A stretch of DNA of 64,000 nt, from positions 558,001 through 622,000 of the forward strand of contig CAVOZC010000001.1 in assembly GCA_963700865.1 (NCBI GenBank). The letters are read 5' to 3'. Source of the DNA: CAVOGJ01 sp963700865. GTDB taxonomy: Bacteria; Planctomycetota; Planctomycetia; Pirellulales; Pirellulaceae. This document shows positions 28,176 to 36,326 of the stretch, one piece after another (within the stretch, counting starts at the first letter, position 1; each line of letters begins with the position of its first letter). Position numbers and translations under genes: made by a program. Under the pieces are notes generated by a model, which did not search any database, had not been told where the DNA came from, and worked only from the letters and a program-made list of their open reading frames with translations.

Positions 28176-29099
28176 ATGAAGCAGACCATTCCCTTTTCTT
28201 GCCCCCACTGTGGGCTGCATACCGAGGTGGCGGCTGAGTACGCCCATCAGACGGGACTGTGCGCTGGCTGCCGCAAGCCGGTGACGGTACCCGGCGTCCC
28301 CGCAACTTCGCGTCACCAGGTGGCACGCCGCGGACGGCTCTTCCGCACTCTCTGGGTGGCGGCGACCTTAGCCCTGATTCTGGGGCTGGGGAGCGCGATT
28401 TTTTTGTTCATCTTCATCGCGGCCTTTCGTCCAAGCTCCCTGCCATTTTTTGCCGGATCCGCACCGCCGCCACCTGCCTGTCGTGAAAATCTGGAACTCA
28501 TCGGACAGGCCATCGCGGCATATGTTAAGGATCAGGGGCATTATCCTCCCGCTTATACTGTCGACTCGGCTGGCAAGCCGCTGCATTCATGGCGAGTCCT
28601 GATCTTGCCTTACCTGCGGCAAGAACGGCTGTACGCCCGCATCGACCTTGCGAAACCGTGGGATGATCCGGTAAATAAGCCGCTGCACAATCGCATGCCG
28701 GAGGTTTACGGCTGCCCCCTCGATAGCAATCGCTACTCCCAGGAAACCAGCTATGTCGTCATCAATGGACCGACTCTACTGTTTGACGGCAGCGTCGAAC
28801 GGCAGCCGAACGAGCTGGCGGATGGACCCGGCAATACGCTGCTAGTCGTCGAGGGTGTCGATCTGGGTGTTCATTGGATGGAACCCAAGGACCTCGACGT
28901 CAAGACAATCAATTGGATGATCAATACGTCAGCAGGGCTGGGAAGCAAACATCTTTGCGGCGGCATGCATGTCCTGATGGCCGATGGCAGCGTATGGCAT
29001 TTCGGCGACTTCGTACCCGCGGATGAACTGCAAGCCATGGCCACGATCCGTGGCGGCGAGTCGGTTTCCGCGGGCGTGTGGACAGATTCCCCTGAGTGA
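28176..29099 (+). CDS. DUF1559-type pseudopilin-like protein with zinc-ribbon N-terminus
   Basis: This 307-residue planctomycete protein has an N-terminal zinc ribbon (CPHCGLHTEVAAEY, then CAGCRKPVTVP). One membrane helix follows (LWVAATLALILGLGSAIFLFIFIAAF), then a C-terminal DUF1559-like domain. The family's H-x9-DG signature appears as HLCGGMHVLMADGSV. Most DUF1559 proteins start with a type IV pilin-like leader; here a cytoplasmic ribbon replaces it, which puts the ribbon and the DUF1559 domain on opposite sides of the membrane. Function unknown. The start ATG 28176 follows an intergenic region with no clear ribosome site. The gene appears monocistronic. Confidence 0.88.
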   Translation: MKQTIPFSCPHCGLHTEVAAEYAHQTGLCAGCRKPVTVPGVPATSRHQVARRGRLFRTLWVAATLALILGLGSAIFLFIFIAAFRPSSLPFFAGSAPPPPACRENLELIGQAIAAYVKDQGHYPPAYTVDSAGKPLHSWRVLILPYLRQERLYARIDLAKPWDDPVNKPLHNRMPEVYGCPLDSNRYSQETSYVVINGPTLLFDGSVERQPNELADGPGNTLLVVEGVDLGVHWMEPKDLDVKTINWMINTSAGLGSKHLCGGMHVLMADGSVWHFGDFVPADELQAMATIRGGESVSAGVWTDSPE

Positions 29100-29135
29100 A
29101 CGTCCCCATCGGATCACGTCGGTTCGAAAGATCTG

Positions 29136-29164
29136 AAAAAAAACTTCCGCCGCTAACGTGGCGG
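29136..29164 (-). terminator. Possible terminator of the 64-residue membrane protein
   Basis: On the minus strand a five-base stem (CCGCC/GGCGG) overlapping the gene's end is followed, after three bases, by eight U residues. The stem is short, so this is a weak call. Confidence 0.35.
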
Positions 29165-29347
29165 TCGCGCCGTCCCGTAACCTTCCACAATGCGGCCAAT
29201 CAAGAACAGCACGATTCCGAAGACGAGCATCTTTAGCAAGTCGGCCAGATGAAACGAGCGCGTCAAACCGCCGGCCAACTCCAAAAATACCGCGATTGGC
29301 AGTAGAAAAAGCGCACCGAGTTGCAATCCACGTCCGAAACGTCGCAT
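29153..29347 (-). CDS. Small two-helix membrane protein
   Basis: This 64-residue protein starts at ATG 29347 with a basic lead (MRRFGRG). It is mostly two membrane helices: LQLGALFLLPIAVFLELAGG and LLKMLVFGIVLFLIGRIVEGY. It ends in a basic tail. Short proteins of this composition recur in planctomycete genomes, but I cannot assign a function. It lies convergent to the DUF1559 gene and is probably monocistronic. Confidence 0.7.
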   Translation of the reverse strand: MRRFGRGLQLGALFLLPIAVFLELAGGLTRSFHLADLLKMLVFGIVLFLIGRIVEGYGTARPPR

Positions 29348-29724
29348 GAATGTTCCTTGTCAAAGCGATCAATGCCTAGCAGAGACACAGCTGCGCGTCG
29401 CTGCGTCCGCTCCCGCGCCGATTCGTGATCGCGCCGCGCGTCACGCGCTGCGATCTTCGCCACGCAAGCTGTGGCCATGTTGCATTTTTCGCTCCAAAAT
29501 GTACAACAGCAGTCAAGAAGGAACCACTCGTCTGTGCCAGCACGCTCGCGTGACAACACAGATCACGGCACAACGCCGTTTGAGTGGTTGGGACTTGGGC
29601 GAAAACTACACGCCGGTAGGGACTGCGAAACGATGTAAGTTTCTCATCACCCATCACGCCGACGGGCAACTGGATGCCGACGAGAAGGAGTTCGCCTCGA
29701 ACCATTTATTAGGAGGACGATGTA
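29348..29724. other. Intergenic region upstream of the lysine-repeat gene
   Basis: No gene is supported in these 377 bases. The last part holds the ribosome site AGGAGG (29711-29716) of the next gene, eight bases before its GTG. The region should carry promoters for both flanking divergent genes, but none is clear enough to mark. Confidence 0.5.
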
Positions 29725-29913
29725 GTGGCCAAGAAGAAATCAACCAAGAAGAAAACCGCGAAGAAGAAGGGTACCAAGAAGAAGGGTACCAAAAAGAAGG
29801 GTACCAAAAAGAAAGCCACCAAGAAGAAGGGTACCAAAAAGAAGGGTACCAAAAAGAAAGCCACCAAGAAGAAGGGTACCAAGAAGAAAAAGAAGGCTAC
29901 CAAGAAGAAGTAG
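29725..29913 (+). CDS. Lysine-rich repeat protein (KKKGT repeats)
   Basis: This 62-residue protein is made of Lys-Lys-Lys-Gly-Thr and Lys-Lys-Lys-Ala-Thr units; more than 60% of residues are lysine. It resembles the basic tails of bacterial histone H1-like and HU-like proteins, so nucleic-acid binding is likely. The GTG start is backed by AGGAGG eight bases upstream, and a strong terminator follows 58 bases after the stop. The other frames through the same repeat (Glu/Gln-rich) lack such signals. At DNA level it is a 15-base tandem repeat, and copy number may vary. No other domain is present, so the whole protein is tail-like. Confidence 0.88.
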   Translation: MAKKKSTKKKTAKKKGTKKKGTKKKGTKKKATKKKGTKKKGTKKKATKKKGTKKKKKATKKK

Positions 29914-29971
29914 CTCACCATCAAGCGCTCTGCCCCGCGGCGTGTGAGCGTCTCGGGTTCGCATTTGCGAA

Positions 29972-30004
29972 GGCCAATCGAACATACGATTGGCCTCTTT
30001 TTTT
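29972..30004 (+). terminator. Rho-independent terminator of the lysine-repeat gene
   Basis: A nine-base perfect stem (GGCCAATCG pairing with CGATTGGCC, loop AACATA) is followed by CT7. It ends 17 bases before the stop of the converging Mrp gene. Confidence 0.9.
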
Positions 30005-30020
30005 GCCCAGACCCCCCAGA

Positions 30021-31103
30021 TCACAGCACGGGGAGGTCGGGCATCGCCGGTCGCTCGGCATGTCCCTGAGCCAGATTCTTGACAAGCTGATAGCTCAATC
30101 GCTCGAGCACCGTCGCGGAAGTCGCATTTGTAAATACGTCTTCCATCGTTCCCGCGTCGCCCGAGGTGCGGATGCTGATGTTGATCGGAACCTCGCCCAG
30201 CAGCGGAACCTGCAATTCCTCAGCCTTCAACCGTGCGCCCCCCTTCCCGAAAATATCGTATCGCTTGCCACAATCAGGACACTCAAATCCGCTCATGTTC
30301 TCTACCATGCCAAGCACCGGAATGTTGACCTTGCGAAACATGGCGATCGCCTTCACGGCATCCAAAAGGGCCACATCCTGGGGCGTGCAGACGACGACGG
30401 CGCCGGTCAACGGCAACAACTGGGATAACGTAAGAGCAATGTCTCCGGTGCCGGGCGGCATATCGATAATGAGATAATCAAGCTCTCCCCAAGCCGTATC
30501 GCGGAGAAACTGGGTGATGGCTCCGTGCAACATGGGACCACGCCAAACCACAGCTTCGTTCTCCGGCACCAGCAATCCCATCGAAATCATTTTCAGGCCC
30601 GCCTTCTCCGCGGGAATAATTTTTTTTTCGTCGGAGATCTGTGGCCGACCGGAAATGCCCAACAAGTGCGGGATGCTGGGCCCGTAGACGTCGGCATCCA
30701 TCAATCCCACCGCGCAACCCGCGCGCTGCAGCCCCAGTGCCAGGGCCGCCGCGATCGTGCTCTTGCCGACTCCCCCTTTGCCCGAACCAACGGCAATGAC
30801 GGACTTGGCCCGCAGACCGATCTGTCCCAAGGGGAGCGGCGGACGGTTGTGCACATGCACCCGCACATCGACCTGCCGGACGCCGGGGAGTCCGCACCGA
30901 ATTTTTTCGGCAATCTCGGCCCGCACATCTTCCCAGAGAGGCGCCGCATGTGTCGTCAGCCCCACATCGACGGCGACCACATCGCCCTCGATGCGGATGT
31001 CGCCGATCTGCTCCATCTGAACCAACCCACGTCCCGTTTCCGGGTCGGCGATATCCGCCAGAATAGCACGCACTTGTTCCACGCGGATCGGACCGTCAGC
31101 CAT
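30021..31103 (-). CDS. mrp: Mrp/NBP35-family ATPase (Fe-S cluster carrier)
   Basis: This 360-residue protein starts at ATG 31103, with AAGGAG six bases upstream. The N-terminal domain is a MIP18/DUF59-type module (VEQVRAILADIADPETGRG...GDIRIEGDVVAVDVGLT). The P-loop ATPase core shows the deviant Walker A GSGKGGVGKST, then LMDADVYGPSIPHLLG and DYLIIDMPPGTGD. The C-terminal Cys pair in ECPDCGKRYDIFG can hold a [4Fe-4S] cluster between dimers. Such proteins load Fe-S clusters onto targets. Lying downstream of the complex I genes, which need many Fe-S clusters, it may serve that complex, though they may not share a transcript. It is 57 bases after the receiver-like gene. Confidence 0.94.
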   Translation of the reverse strand: MADGPIRVEQVRAILADIADPETGRGLVQMEQIGDIRIEGDVVAVDVGLTTHAAPLWEDVRAEIAEKIRCGLPGVRQVDVRVHVHNRPPLPLGQIGLRAKSVIAVGSGKGGVGKSTIAAALALGLQRAGCAVGLMDADVYGPSIPHLLGISGRPQISDEKKIIPAEKAGLKMISMGLLVPENEAVVWRGPMLHGAITQFLRDTAWGELDYLIIDMPPGTGDIALTLSQLLPLTGAVVVCTPQDVALLDAVKAIAMFRKVNIPVLGMVENMSGFECPDCGKRYDIFGKGGARLKAEELQVPLLGEVPINISIRTSGDAGTMEDVFTNATSATVLERLSYQLVKNLAQGHAERPAMPDLPVL

Positions 31104-31159
31104 CTTGAACTCCTTGGAAGGGATGTCGGCCCCTGCGAGGATGCGCCGAGGCCAGCGGA

Positions 31160-31606
31160 TCAAGTTTCCACCAAATGGGCTCGCGGCTCAATGGGATGGG
31201 CCGCCAGGAAGCGGTGGAGCAACCGCCATAACCCGCAGGCCTGCCAGGTGCTGGGGAAGATTGCGACCGCCCCCGCCTCGCGCAAGGCCCACTCATAACG
31301 GACGGCGTGGCGACCGACGCCGACAATCACCGCTCCGGGCCTGGCAACCCGCGCGGCCTGTATCCACTCGATGGCCGACACCCCATTGGCCGCGGTGACT
31401 TCCAGCACGACAAACCAGCCGGCATTTCCCGGCGCCAGCCCGGCAGCTTCCGCCAGTGAAGCGGCGACCCGTAGTTCCAGCAAGTGGCTCAGGGCAGATG
31501 GAGCAATCGTCGCGGCCCAGGCCATCGAACCGATCACATCCAGCACGGGCCGCTCCGCCGCAGGGGTATTGATCCCGGGAAGGAGGATACCTGGCGGCAC
31601 GTTCAT
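31160..31606 (-). CDS. Receiver-like hypothetical protein, 148 aa
   Basis: The ATG overlaps the stop of the NtrC-like gene (ATGA), so the two are translated together. The C-terminal half has the alternating pattern of a response-regulator receiver (FVVLEVTAANG, GAVIVGVGRHAV, EAGAVAIFPSTW) but lacks a clear phospho-Asp site and the usual acidic pair. I therefore call it receiver-like with low certainty. It could be the partner or signal input of the preceding regulator, which is inferred only from the coupling. The N-terminal 60 residues do not match anything I know. Confidence 0.65.
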   Translation of the reverse strand: MNVPPGILLPGINTPAAERPVLDVIGSMAWAATIAPSALSHLLELRVAASLAEAAGLAPGNAGWFVVLEVTAANGVSAIEWIQAARVARPGAVIVGVGRHAVRYEWALREAGAVAIFPSTWQACGLWRLLHRFLAAHPIEPRAHLVET

Positions 31607-32979
31607 CGATCTTCCTCGTCGCCCATTCCCAACTGGTCCAGTCGCCGCAGGAGTTTGTTTCGGCTGACGCCCAACCGCCGGGCTGCCTCGGCCTTGTTCC
31701 CTCCCGACTCGTGCAGCGCTTGTCGGATCAATCTTTGTTCGACGTCGCGTAAGACATGGTCTAAATCGAGTACGGTCGGCACAACCGGCGGATAGGCCAC
31801 GGCATCCAGTCCCAAACGGATTTCCTTCGGGAGCTCCTCGGCTTGTATGATGACCCCGCGGGCTCGCTCAGCACAACCGTGAACGACGCTTCGCAATTCG
31901 TCCTCGTTGCCCGGCCAGGGATAAGCTGCCAATTGGTCGAGTGCCTCGGCGGAAAAGCCGGCCAACTGACGCTTGCCGCGGGCGTTTGCTTCCTCCAATC
32001 GATGCTGGGCCAGGAGCGGTACGTCTTCGCGCCGCGAGGCAAGTGGGGGAATTTCAATGTCGATGACGGTCAACGATTGGGCCAGGTCATACCGAAATCC
32101 ATCGCCACGCACCTTCTGGACCAGCGGGCCGCTCGATGTCGCCAAGGTGCGCAATTCCAACTCCTCGATTGCCAAGAACCCCTCCAATTCTCGTTGCGCG
32201 TCGCTCGGCAGTCGATCGACGTCCAAGAGCAACAGCGCTGGCGGCGCCTCGGACACCAGTTCGGCCAGTTGTTGAATAAAGGCGGTAATCGTGGTCCGCA
32301 ACAGCTCCGCGTCCAGGAGAGGACAAGCCAGCGGAATCAACGAGGCCGCTTCCCCGCGATGCCGCCCTGCATGAATCGCGCGGGCCACGGCCTCACGATC
32401 GCTGCCGGGCGGACCATGCACCACGACGCGAGCAGCGGATTGGACGGCGGCCAACATCTGTGCGCGCACCCGTTGCATGCCCGGAGAATTTCCCACGAGG
32501 CCGCCGAGCGGATACTGCTCTGCTTGTTCTCTCCGCAGCCGCGCGAGGGCAGCGTGCATCTCCGTTGCGGTCCGCTGGTCGAACAGAGCGAGAGATGCGC
32601 AATTCGCTGCCCCGATGTCGGTGAGGACCAGCACCGCGGCGACGCCGCCCGCGGAATCTTCGATCGGCAGAAAGGTCGCCGGACGTTCGGCCGGCCGGCC
32701 AGACGGCGCATGCAGCGTGGCCGTGAGCGAGACACCCTCGTAAACGTCTGGAGGCGGACAAAGCCCATTCAGGATCATGGGCAGCGGTGACGTCGCCTCT
32801 AGGTGGTAATCACACGTTTCATGCAATAGCGCTTCCGCGGCAACTCCGCACCATTTGATCAGGGCCGCATTTGCCCAGATCATCCGCCGACGGCTATCGA
32901 GCAGATAGGCGGGATGCGGCGAGCCTTCCAGAAATCTGGCGATCGAGGATTTACTGAAAACGGCCTTCGACATGGTCAT
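31603..32979 (-). CDS. NtrC-like regulator lacking sigma-54 activation motifs
   Basis: This 458-residue protein has a PAS domain (about residues 10-125, with PAYLLDSRRRMIWANAAL), a degenerate AAA+ domain (about 160-385) and a Fis-type helix-turn-helix (about 425-450, GGNKAEAARRLGVSRNKLL). The Walker A site reads GPPGSDREAV (189-198), with Arg195 at the usual Lys position. Walker B is LLLLDVDRL (249-257), and the arginine-finger segment reads FRYDLAQSL. No GAFTGA motif is found, so activation of sigma-54 RNA polymerase is unlikely. It probably binds DNA as a regulator not dependent on ATP-driven remodelling. The gene lies about 90 bases after nuoN. Confidence 0.85.
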   Translation of the reverse strand: MTMSKAVFSKSSIARFLEGSPHPAYLLDSRRRMIWANAALIKWCGVAAEALLHETCDYHLEATSPLPMILNGLCPPPDVYEGVSLTATLHAPSGRPAERPATFLPIEDSAGGVAAVLVLTDIGAANCASLALFDQRTATEMHAALARLRREQAEQYPLGGLVGNSPGMQRVRAQMLAAVQSAARVVVHGPPGSDREAVARAIHAGRHRGEAASLIPLACPLLDAELLRTTITAFIQQLAELVSEAPPALLLLDVDRLPSDAQRELEGFLAIEELELRTLATSSGPLVQKVRGDGFRYDLAQSLTVIDIEIPPLASRREDVPLLAQHRLEEANARGKRQLAGFSAEALDQLAAYPWPGNEDELRSVVHGCAERARGVIIQAEELPKEIRLGLDAVAYPPVVPTVLDLDHVLRDVEQRLIRQALHESGGNKAEAARRLGVSRNKLLRRLDQLGMGDEEDR

Positions 32980-33069
32980 GCAACTCCGCGCAGGCCTCGG
33001 TCTGCCCGGGACCGAGCGACTTCCATTTTAGGCCCCGTGGAGCCCGCGCGTGCGGGCCGACCGCACGCA

Positions 33070-34680
33070 TCACGGTTCGACCATCCGCCTCGCTGCCGGA
33101 GCCGATACGACCTGCGTCTCCGCCACCGCGGAGGGCGTCAACTTCGGCGCGATCAGGGAGCGGCTGACTGCATCGAACCGTTCGACGGCCCCGGTCGGAA
33201 AGACACCTACCAGGACCAGGACAGCCGCACAAAGCAGGGCCGCTAACGCCGGCAGCCCACCACCGACCTCGGTGGCCGTATCACGAGACGTGGTTTCTTC
33301 CGTCTGGGAAAAGTAGCTGACCCCCACGACCCGCAAGTAATAGGCCGCGGCGATGGCAGCGTTCAGGACACCCACCACGGCAAGCCCAATGAACCAACCA
33401 CCCCCATTCGCCGTCACGCCATCTCCGGCCACCGCCAGGGCCCCGGTAAAGAGCGTCATCTTTCCCCAGAACCCGGCCAACGGCGGGATACCTGCCAGAG
33501 AGAACATGCAGATTGCCAGCACGCCGGCCATCCAGGGGTGCCGCGCCGCCAGCCCCCTGAGATGATTGACTTCCTGCACCTGCTGTGATTCGTCGACACC
33601 ACTAATCTGGCACAGTACGGCAAAGGTGCCGAGCGAGGCAAACGCGTAGACCAACAAGTAGAGCAAGGTCGCCGAAAATCCTCCATACACGGCGGATTCG
33701 GTCGAGCCTTGGGCCGCGGCCGCCGCCAGGCCAATCAGCATGTAACCCGCATGGGCAATGGACGAATAAGCCATCATGCGGCGGAGATTTCCTTGCCACA
33801 AGGCACACACGTTTCCCAGAGTCATTGTTATCAGCGAAACCAGCAGCGCTAATTGCCAGGTGATGCTCATCCCGGCCGGTAGCAAGACCACGAACAATCG
33901 GATCAGCGCCACGACCCCTGCCAGCTTCGGAATCACGGCGAGCAACCCAGCGTTGCCATTTGTAGTCGCCTGATACACATCGGGCGCGTAGAAGTGAAAC
34001 GGTACCGCGGCGATCTTAAATCCCAAACCGCTGAACGCGAACAGAACCCCGAGTGCCAACAGAGGGTAGCCCGCCGGTAACGGGTCGGTCGCACCCGTGA
34101 ATGACTCTCGCATCACGCTCAGATCGGCCGAACCGGTCACTCCCATCAGGATGGAGAGCCCAAAAAGAAAGACGGCTGAGGAGAGAATGCTGAGGAAAAA
34201 GTACTTGGCAGTGGCCTCCGCGGCCGATCGATGGCGACGTCCCAGGAAAAGCAGCACATACGTAGGAATCGAAATCAACTCCAGGCCGAGAAACAACAGA
34301 ATCAGATTCCCTGCCCAACTGACCAGCAGCAGACCGGCCACCGCAAGCACCAGCATGCCCAGGGCCTCCGTTCCCTGCGAGCTATCGAAGCCACGGCTGA
34401 GCGACAATACAAACAGCGCACCTAGTACGAGCGAAATCGAACGCATCACTTGACCCAACGCGTCGACCATCAGCGGACCGTCGTTCGTGACCGCCTCGTC
34501 AATAAACATTCCACGCTGTTGAAAACAGACAACGCCCGCCAGGATGAATCCAGCGAGGGCCACGCCGGTCCAGGTACTCGCGGAACGCCGAAAGGCGCCC
34601 CCCACAAAAATCGTCGCCGCCGTAACCACCAGGATCAACTCGGGTTGCAACAATGCCAGGGTTTGTGCCGACGTTACCAC
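33070..34680 (-). CDS. nuoN: NADH-quinone oxidoreductase subunit N
   Basis: This 536-residue antiporter-like membrane subunit of complex I has 14 or so helices. Conserved stretches include FLGLELISIPTYVLLFLGRR (the Glu and Pro of helix 5), GFKIAAVPFHFYAPDVYQAT and MAYSSIAHAGYMLIGLAA. NuoN helps move protons as quinone is reduced. It is the last of the nuoA-N genes, and its start overlaps the nuoM stop by seven bases, so translation is coupled. The usual C-terminus is extended by a short, partly disordered tail. Confidence 0.97.
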   Translation of the reverse strand: MVTSAQTLALLQPELILVVTAATIFVGGAFRRSASTWTGVALAGFILAGVVCFQQRGMFIDEAVTNDGPLMVDALGQVMRSISLVLGALFVLSLSRGFDSSQGTEALGMLVLAVAGLLLVSWAGNLILLFLGLELISIPTYVLLFLGRRHRSAAEATAKYFFLSILSSAVFLFGLSILMGVTGSADLSVMRESFTGATDPLPAGYPLLALGVLFAFSGLGFKIAAVPFHFYAPDVYQATTNGNAGLLAVIPKLAGVVALIRLFVVLLPAGMSITWQLALLVSLITMTLGNVCALWQGNLRRMMAYSSIAHAGYMLIGLAAAAAQGSTESAVYGGFSATLLYLLVYAFASLGTFAVLCQISGVDESQQVQEVNHLRGLAARHPWMAGVLAICMFSLAGIPPLAGFWGKMTLFTGALAVAGDGVTANGGGWFIGLAVVGVLNAAIAAAYYLRVVGVSYFSQTEETTSRDTATEVGGGLPALAALLCAAVLVLVGVFPTGAVERFDAVSRSLIAPKLTPSAVAETQVVSAPAARRMVEP

Positions 34681-36323
34681 GAGTGCTCCTCATTAAGATA
34701 GCCAGATGTGTTCGGCTCGGCCGCGGCTTTGGCCACGAGTTCCGGCGTCTCTTGCTCGGCCGCGCGATCGGCGATCGTGGCCGCGGCCCGCGTGGCGTCG
34801 TCCAGCGGCACGGCGATCGGGCGGAGAAAAAACTGCGGCCACACGCCAATCCAGACGATGAACACCACCAGTGGAGCCAATGCGGCGATTTCGCGGAAAC
34901 AAAGATCCCCGACGTCTGCCGACCCATGATGGGGCAGATGAACTGGTCCAAAAAAGACGCGGCGAACCAGCGACAGCATGTACCAGGCACCCAACACAAC
35001 CCCACTCAACGCCAGCACCGAGACAAGCCGTAACTGGCCGCTGAGTGCGCTCGACGCCTGCAACCATCCACGTTGAAACATGCCGAGCAGAATGAGGATT
35101 TCACCAGCAAATCCATTCAGACCTGGCAGCCCAATGCTGGACAAGGTAAACACGAGCATGAAAAATGCCAGGATCGGTGTATGGCGAGCCACACCCCCAA
35201 GCTGGCTGATCTGGCGCGTGTGGTAGCGTTCGTAAAGCATGCCCACGATGGCGAACAGCCCTCCGGTCGACAGACCATGGTTCACCATCTGCAGCACGGC
35301 GCCTTCGGTTCCCAAGGGGTTAAGCGCGAACAGTCCCAGCATGCAGAATCCCAGGTGGCTGACACTGGAGTACGCAATCAGCCGCTTGATGTCGGATTGG
35401 GCCAACGCGACCAGCGCCCCGTAGACGATCCCCGCCACCGCCAGCCACAGAATCCACGGCATGAAGTAGGCCGTCGCCGCTGGCAACATGGGAATGCTGA
35501 AGCGCACAAAGCCGTATGTCCCGATCTTCAGCAGGATGCCGGCCAGAATCACACTACCCGCCGTCGGGGCCTGGACATGCGCCAACGGCAACCAGGTGTG
35601 CAGGGGAAAGAGCGGTACCTTGATCGCAAAACCGGCGAAGAGTGCCACGAACACCCACAACTGCAAGGCGAGCGGCAGTGGCTGCGCCGTCAGGCCAGCG
35701 GTCAATTCCGGAATCGAAAAGGTAATCCTGGAGGCATCGATCTGCCAGTAATGCCATAGCACGAGCGTGAGCAGGCCAAGAAACGTCAACAGGCTGCCCA
35801 CGAGCGTGAAGAGAAAGAATTTCACTGCCGCGTAGCGACGATCCTCGCTCCCCCAGATGCCAATAAGAAAAAAGAGCGGGATGAGCGTGAATTCAAAAAA
35901 GACGTAGAACAGAATGATGTCTCGCGCCGCAAAAACACCCAAGCAGCCCGCTTCCAGGAGCAGGAGCATGGCGTAGAACAACGCGGACTGCTTCTGAATC
36001 GCCTGCCAACTGACCAGCACGGCCGTCACCATGAGCAGCGCGGATAGGGCATACAGCCAAAGACCAATGCCATCCAGGCCCAGCGAAAACCGAACGTCCA
36101 CTCCCGCCGAAGCCGGCAACCAGGCTCGATCCACCGCGGCAAACACGCCGCCCTGCACGTCCGCGGTCAAGTAGCCCCACGTTACGCAACCCACGACGGC
36201 TAACGTCACCAGCGTGCTCGTCAGTGCCAGCCAACGAGCCGCTGCGCGACCCAGTGGTGCGACCGCCAGCAGCACGGCGGCAAACAACGGAAAGAGGATG
36301 GAAAACGTCAACAGGTACGACAT
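34674..36323 (-). CDS. nuoM: NADH-quinone oxidoreductase subunit M
   Basis: This 549-residue proton-pumping membrane subunit of complex I carries the conserved FFEFTLIPLFFLIGIWGSED (helix 5 Glu), GFAIKVPLFPLHTWLPLAHV (helix 7-8 Lys and His) and LIAYSSVSHLGFCMLG. The family length is about 500. The C-terminal tail after the last helix is unusually long and polar. The start lies three bases after the nuoL stop, and it overlaps nuoN. I choose ATG 36323 because the N-terminal helix begins immediately (YLLTFSILFPLFAAVL). Confidence 0.97.
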   Translation of the reverse strand: MSYLLTFSILFPLFAAVLLAVAPLGRAAARWLALTSTLVTLAVVGCVTWGYLTADVQGGVFAAVDRAWLPASAGVDVRFSLGLDGIGLWLYALSALLMVTAVLVSWQAIQKQSALFYAMLLLLEAGCLGVFAARDIILFYVFFEFTLIPLFFLIGIWGSEDRRYAAVKFFLFTLVGSLLTFLGLLTLVLWHYWQIDASRITFSIPELTAGLTAQPLPLALQLWVFVALFAGFAIKVPLFPLHTWLPLAHVQAPTAGSVILAGILLKIGTYGFVRFSIPMLPAATAYFMPWILWLAVAGIVYGALVALAQSDIKRLIAYSSVSHLGFCMLGLFALNPLGTEGAVLQMVNHGLSTGGLFAIVGMLYERYHTRQISQLGGVARHTPILAFFMLVFTLSSIGLPGLNGFAGEILILLGMFQRGWLQASSALSGQLRLVSVLALSGVVLGAWYMLSLVRRVFFGPVHLPHHGSADVGDLCFREIAALAPLVVFIVWIGVWPQFFLRPIAVPLDDATRAAATIADRAAEQETPELVAKAAAEPNTSGYLNEEHSW

Positions 36324-36326
36324 CCG

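Noticed and set aside
29346..30428. 360-residue plus-strand frame across the lysine-repeat gene
   Set aside because: Its Glu/Gln-rich repeat is the shifted reading of the KKKGT gene, and it runs antisense into mrp.
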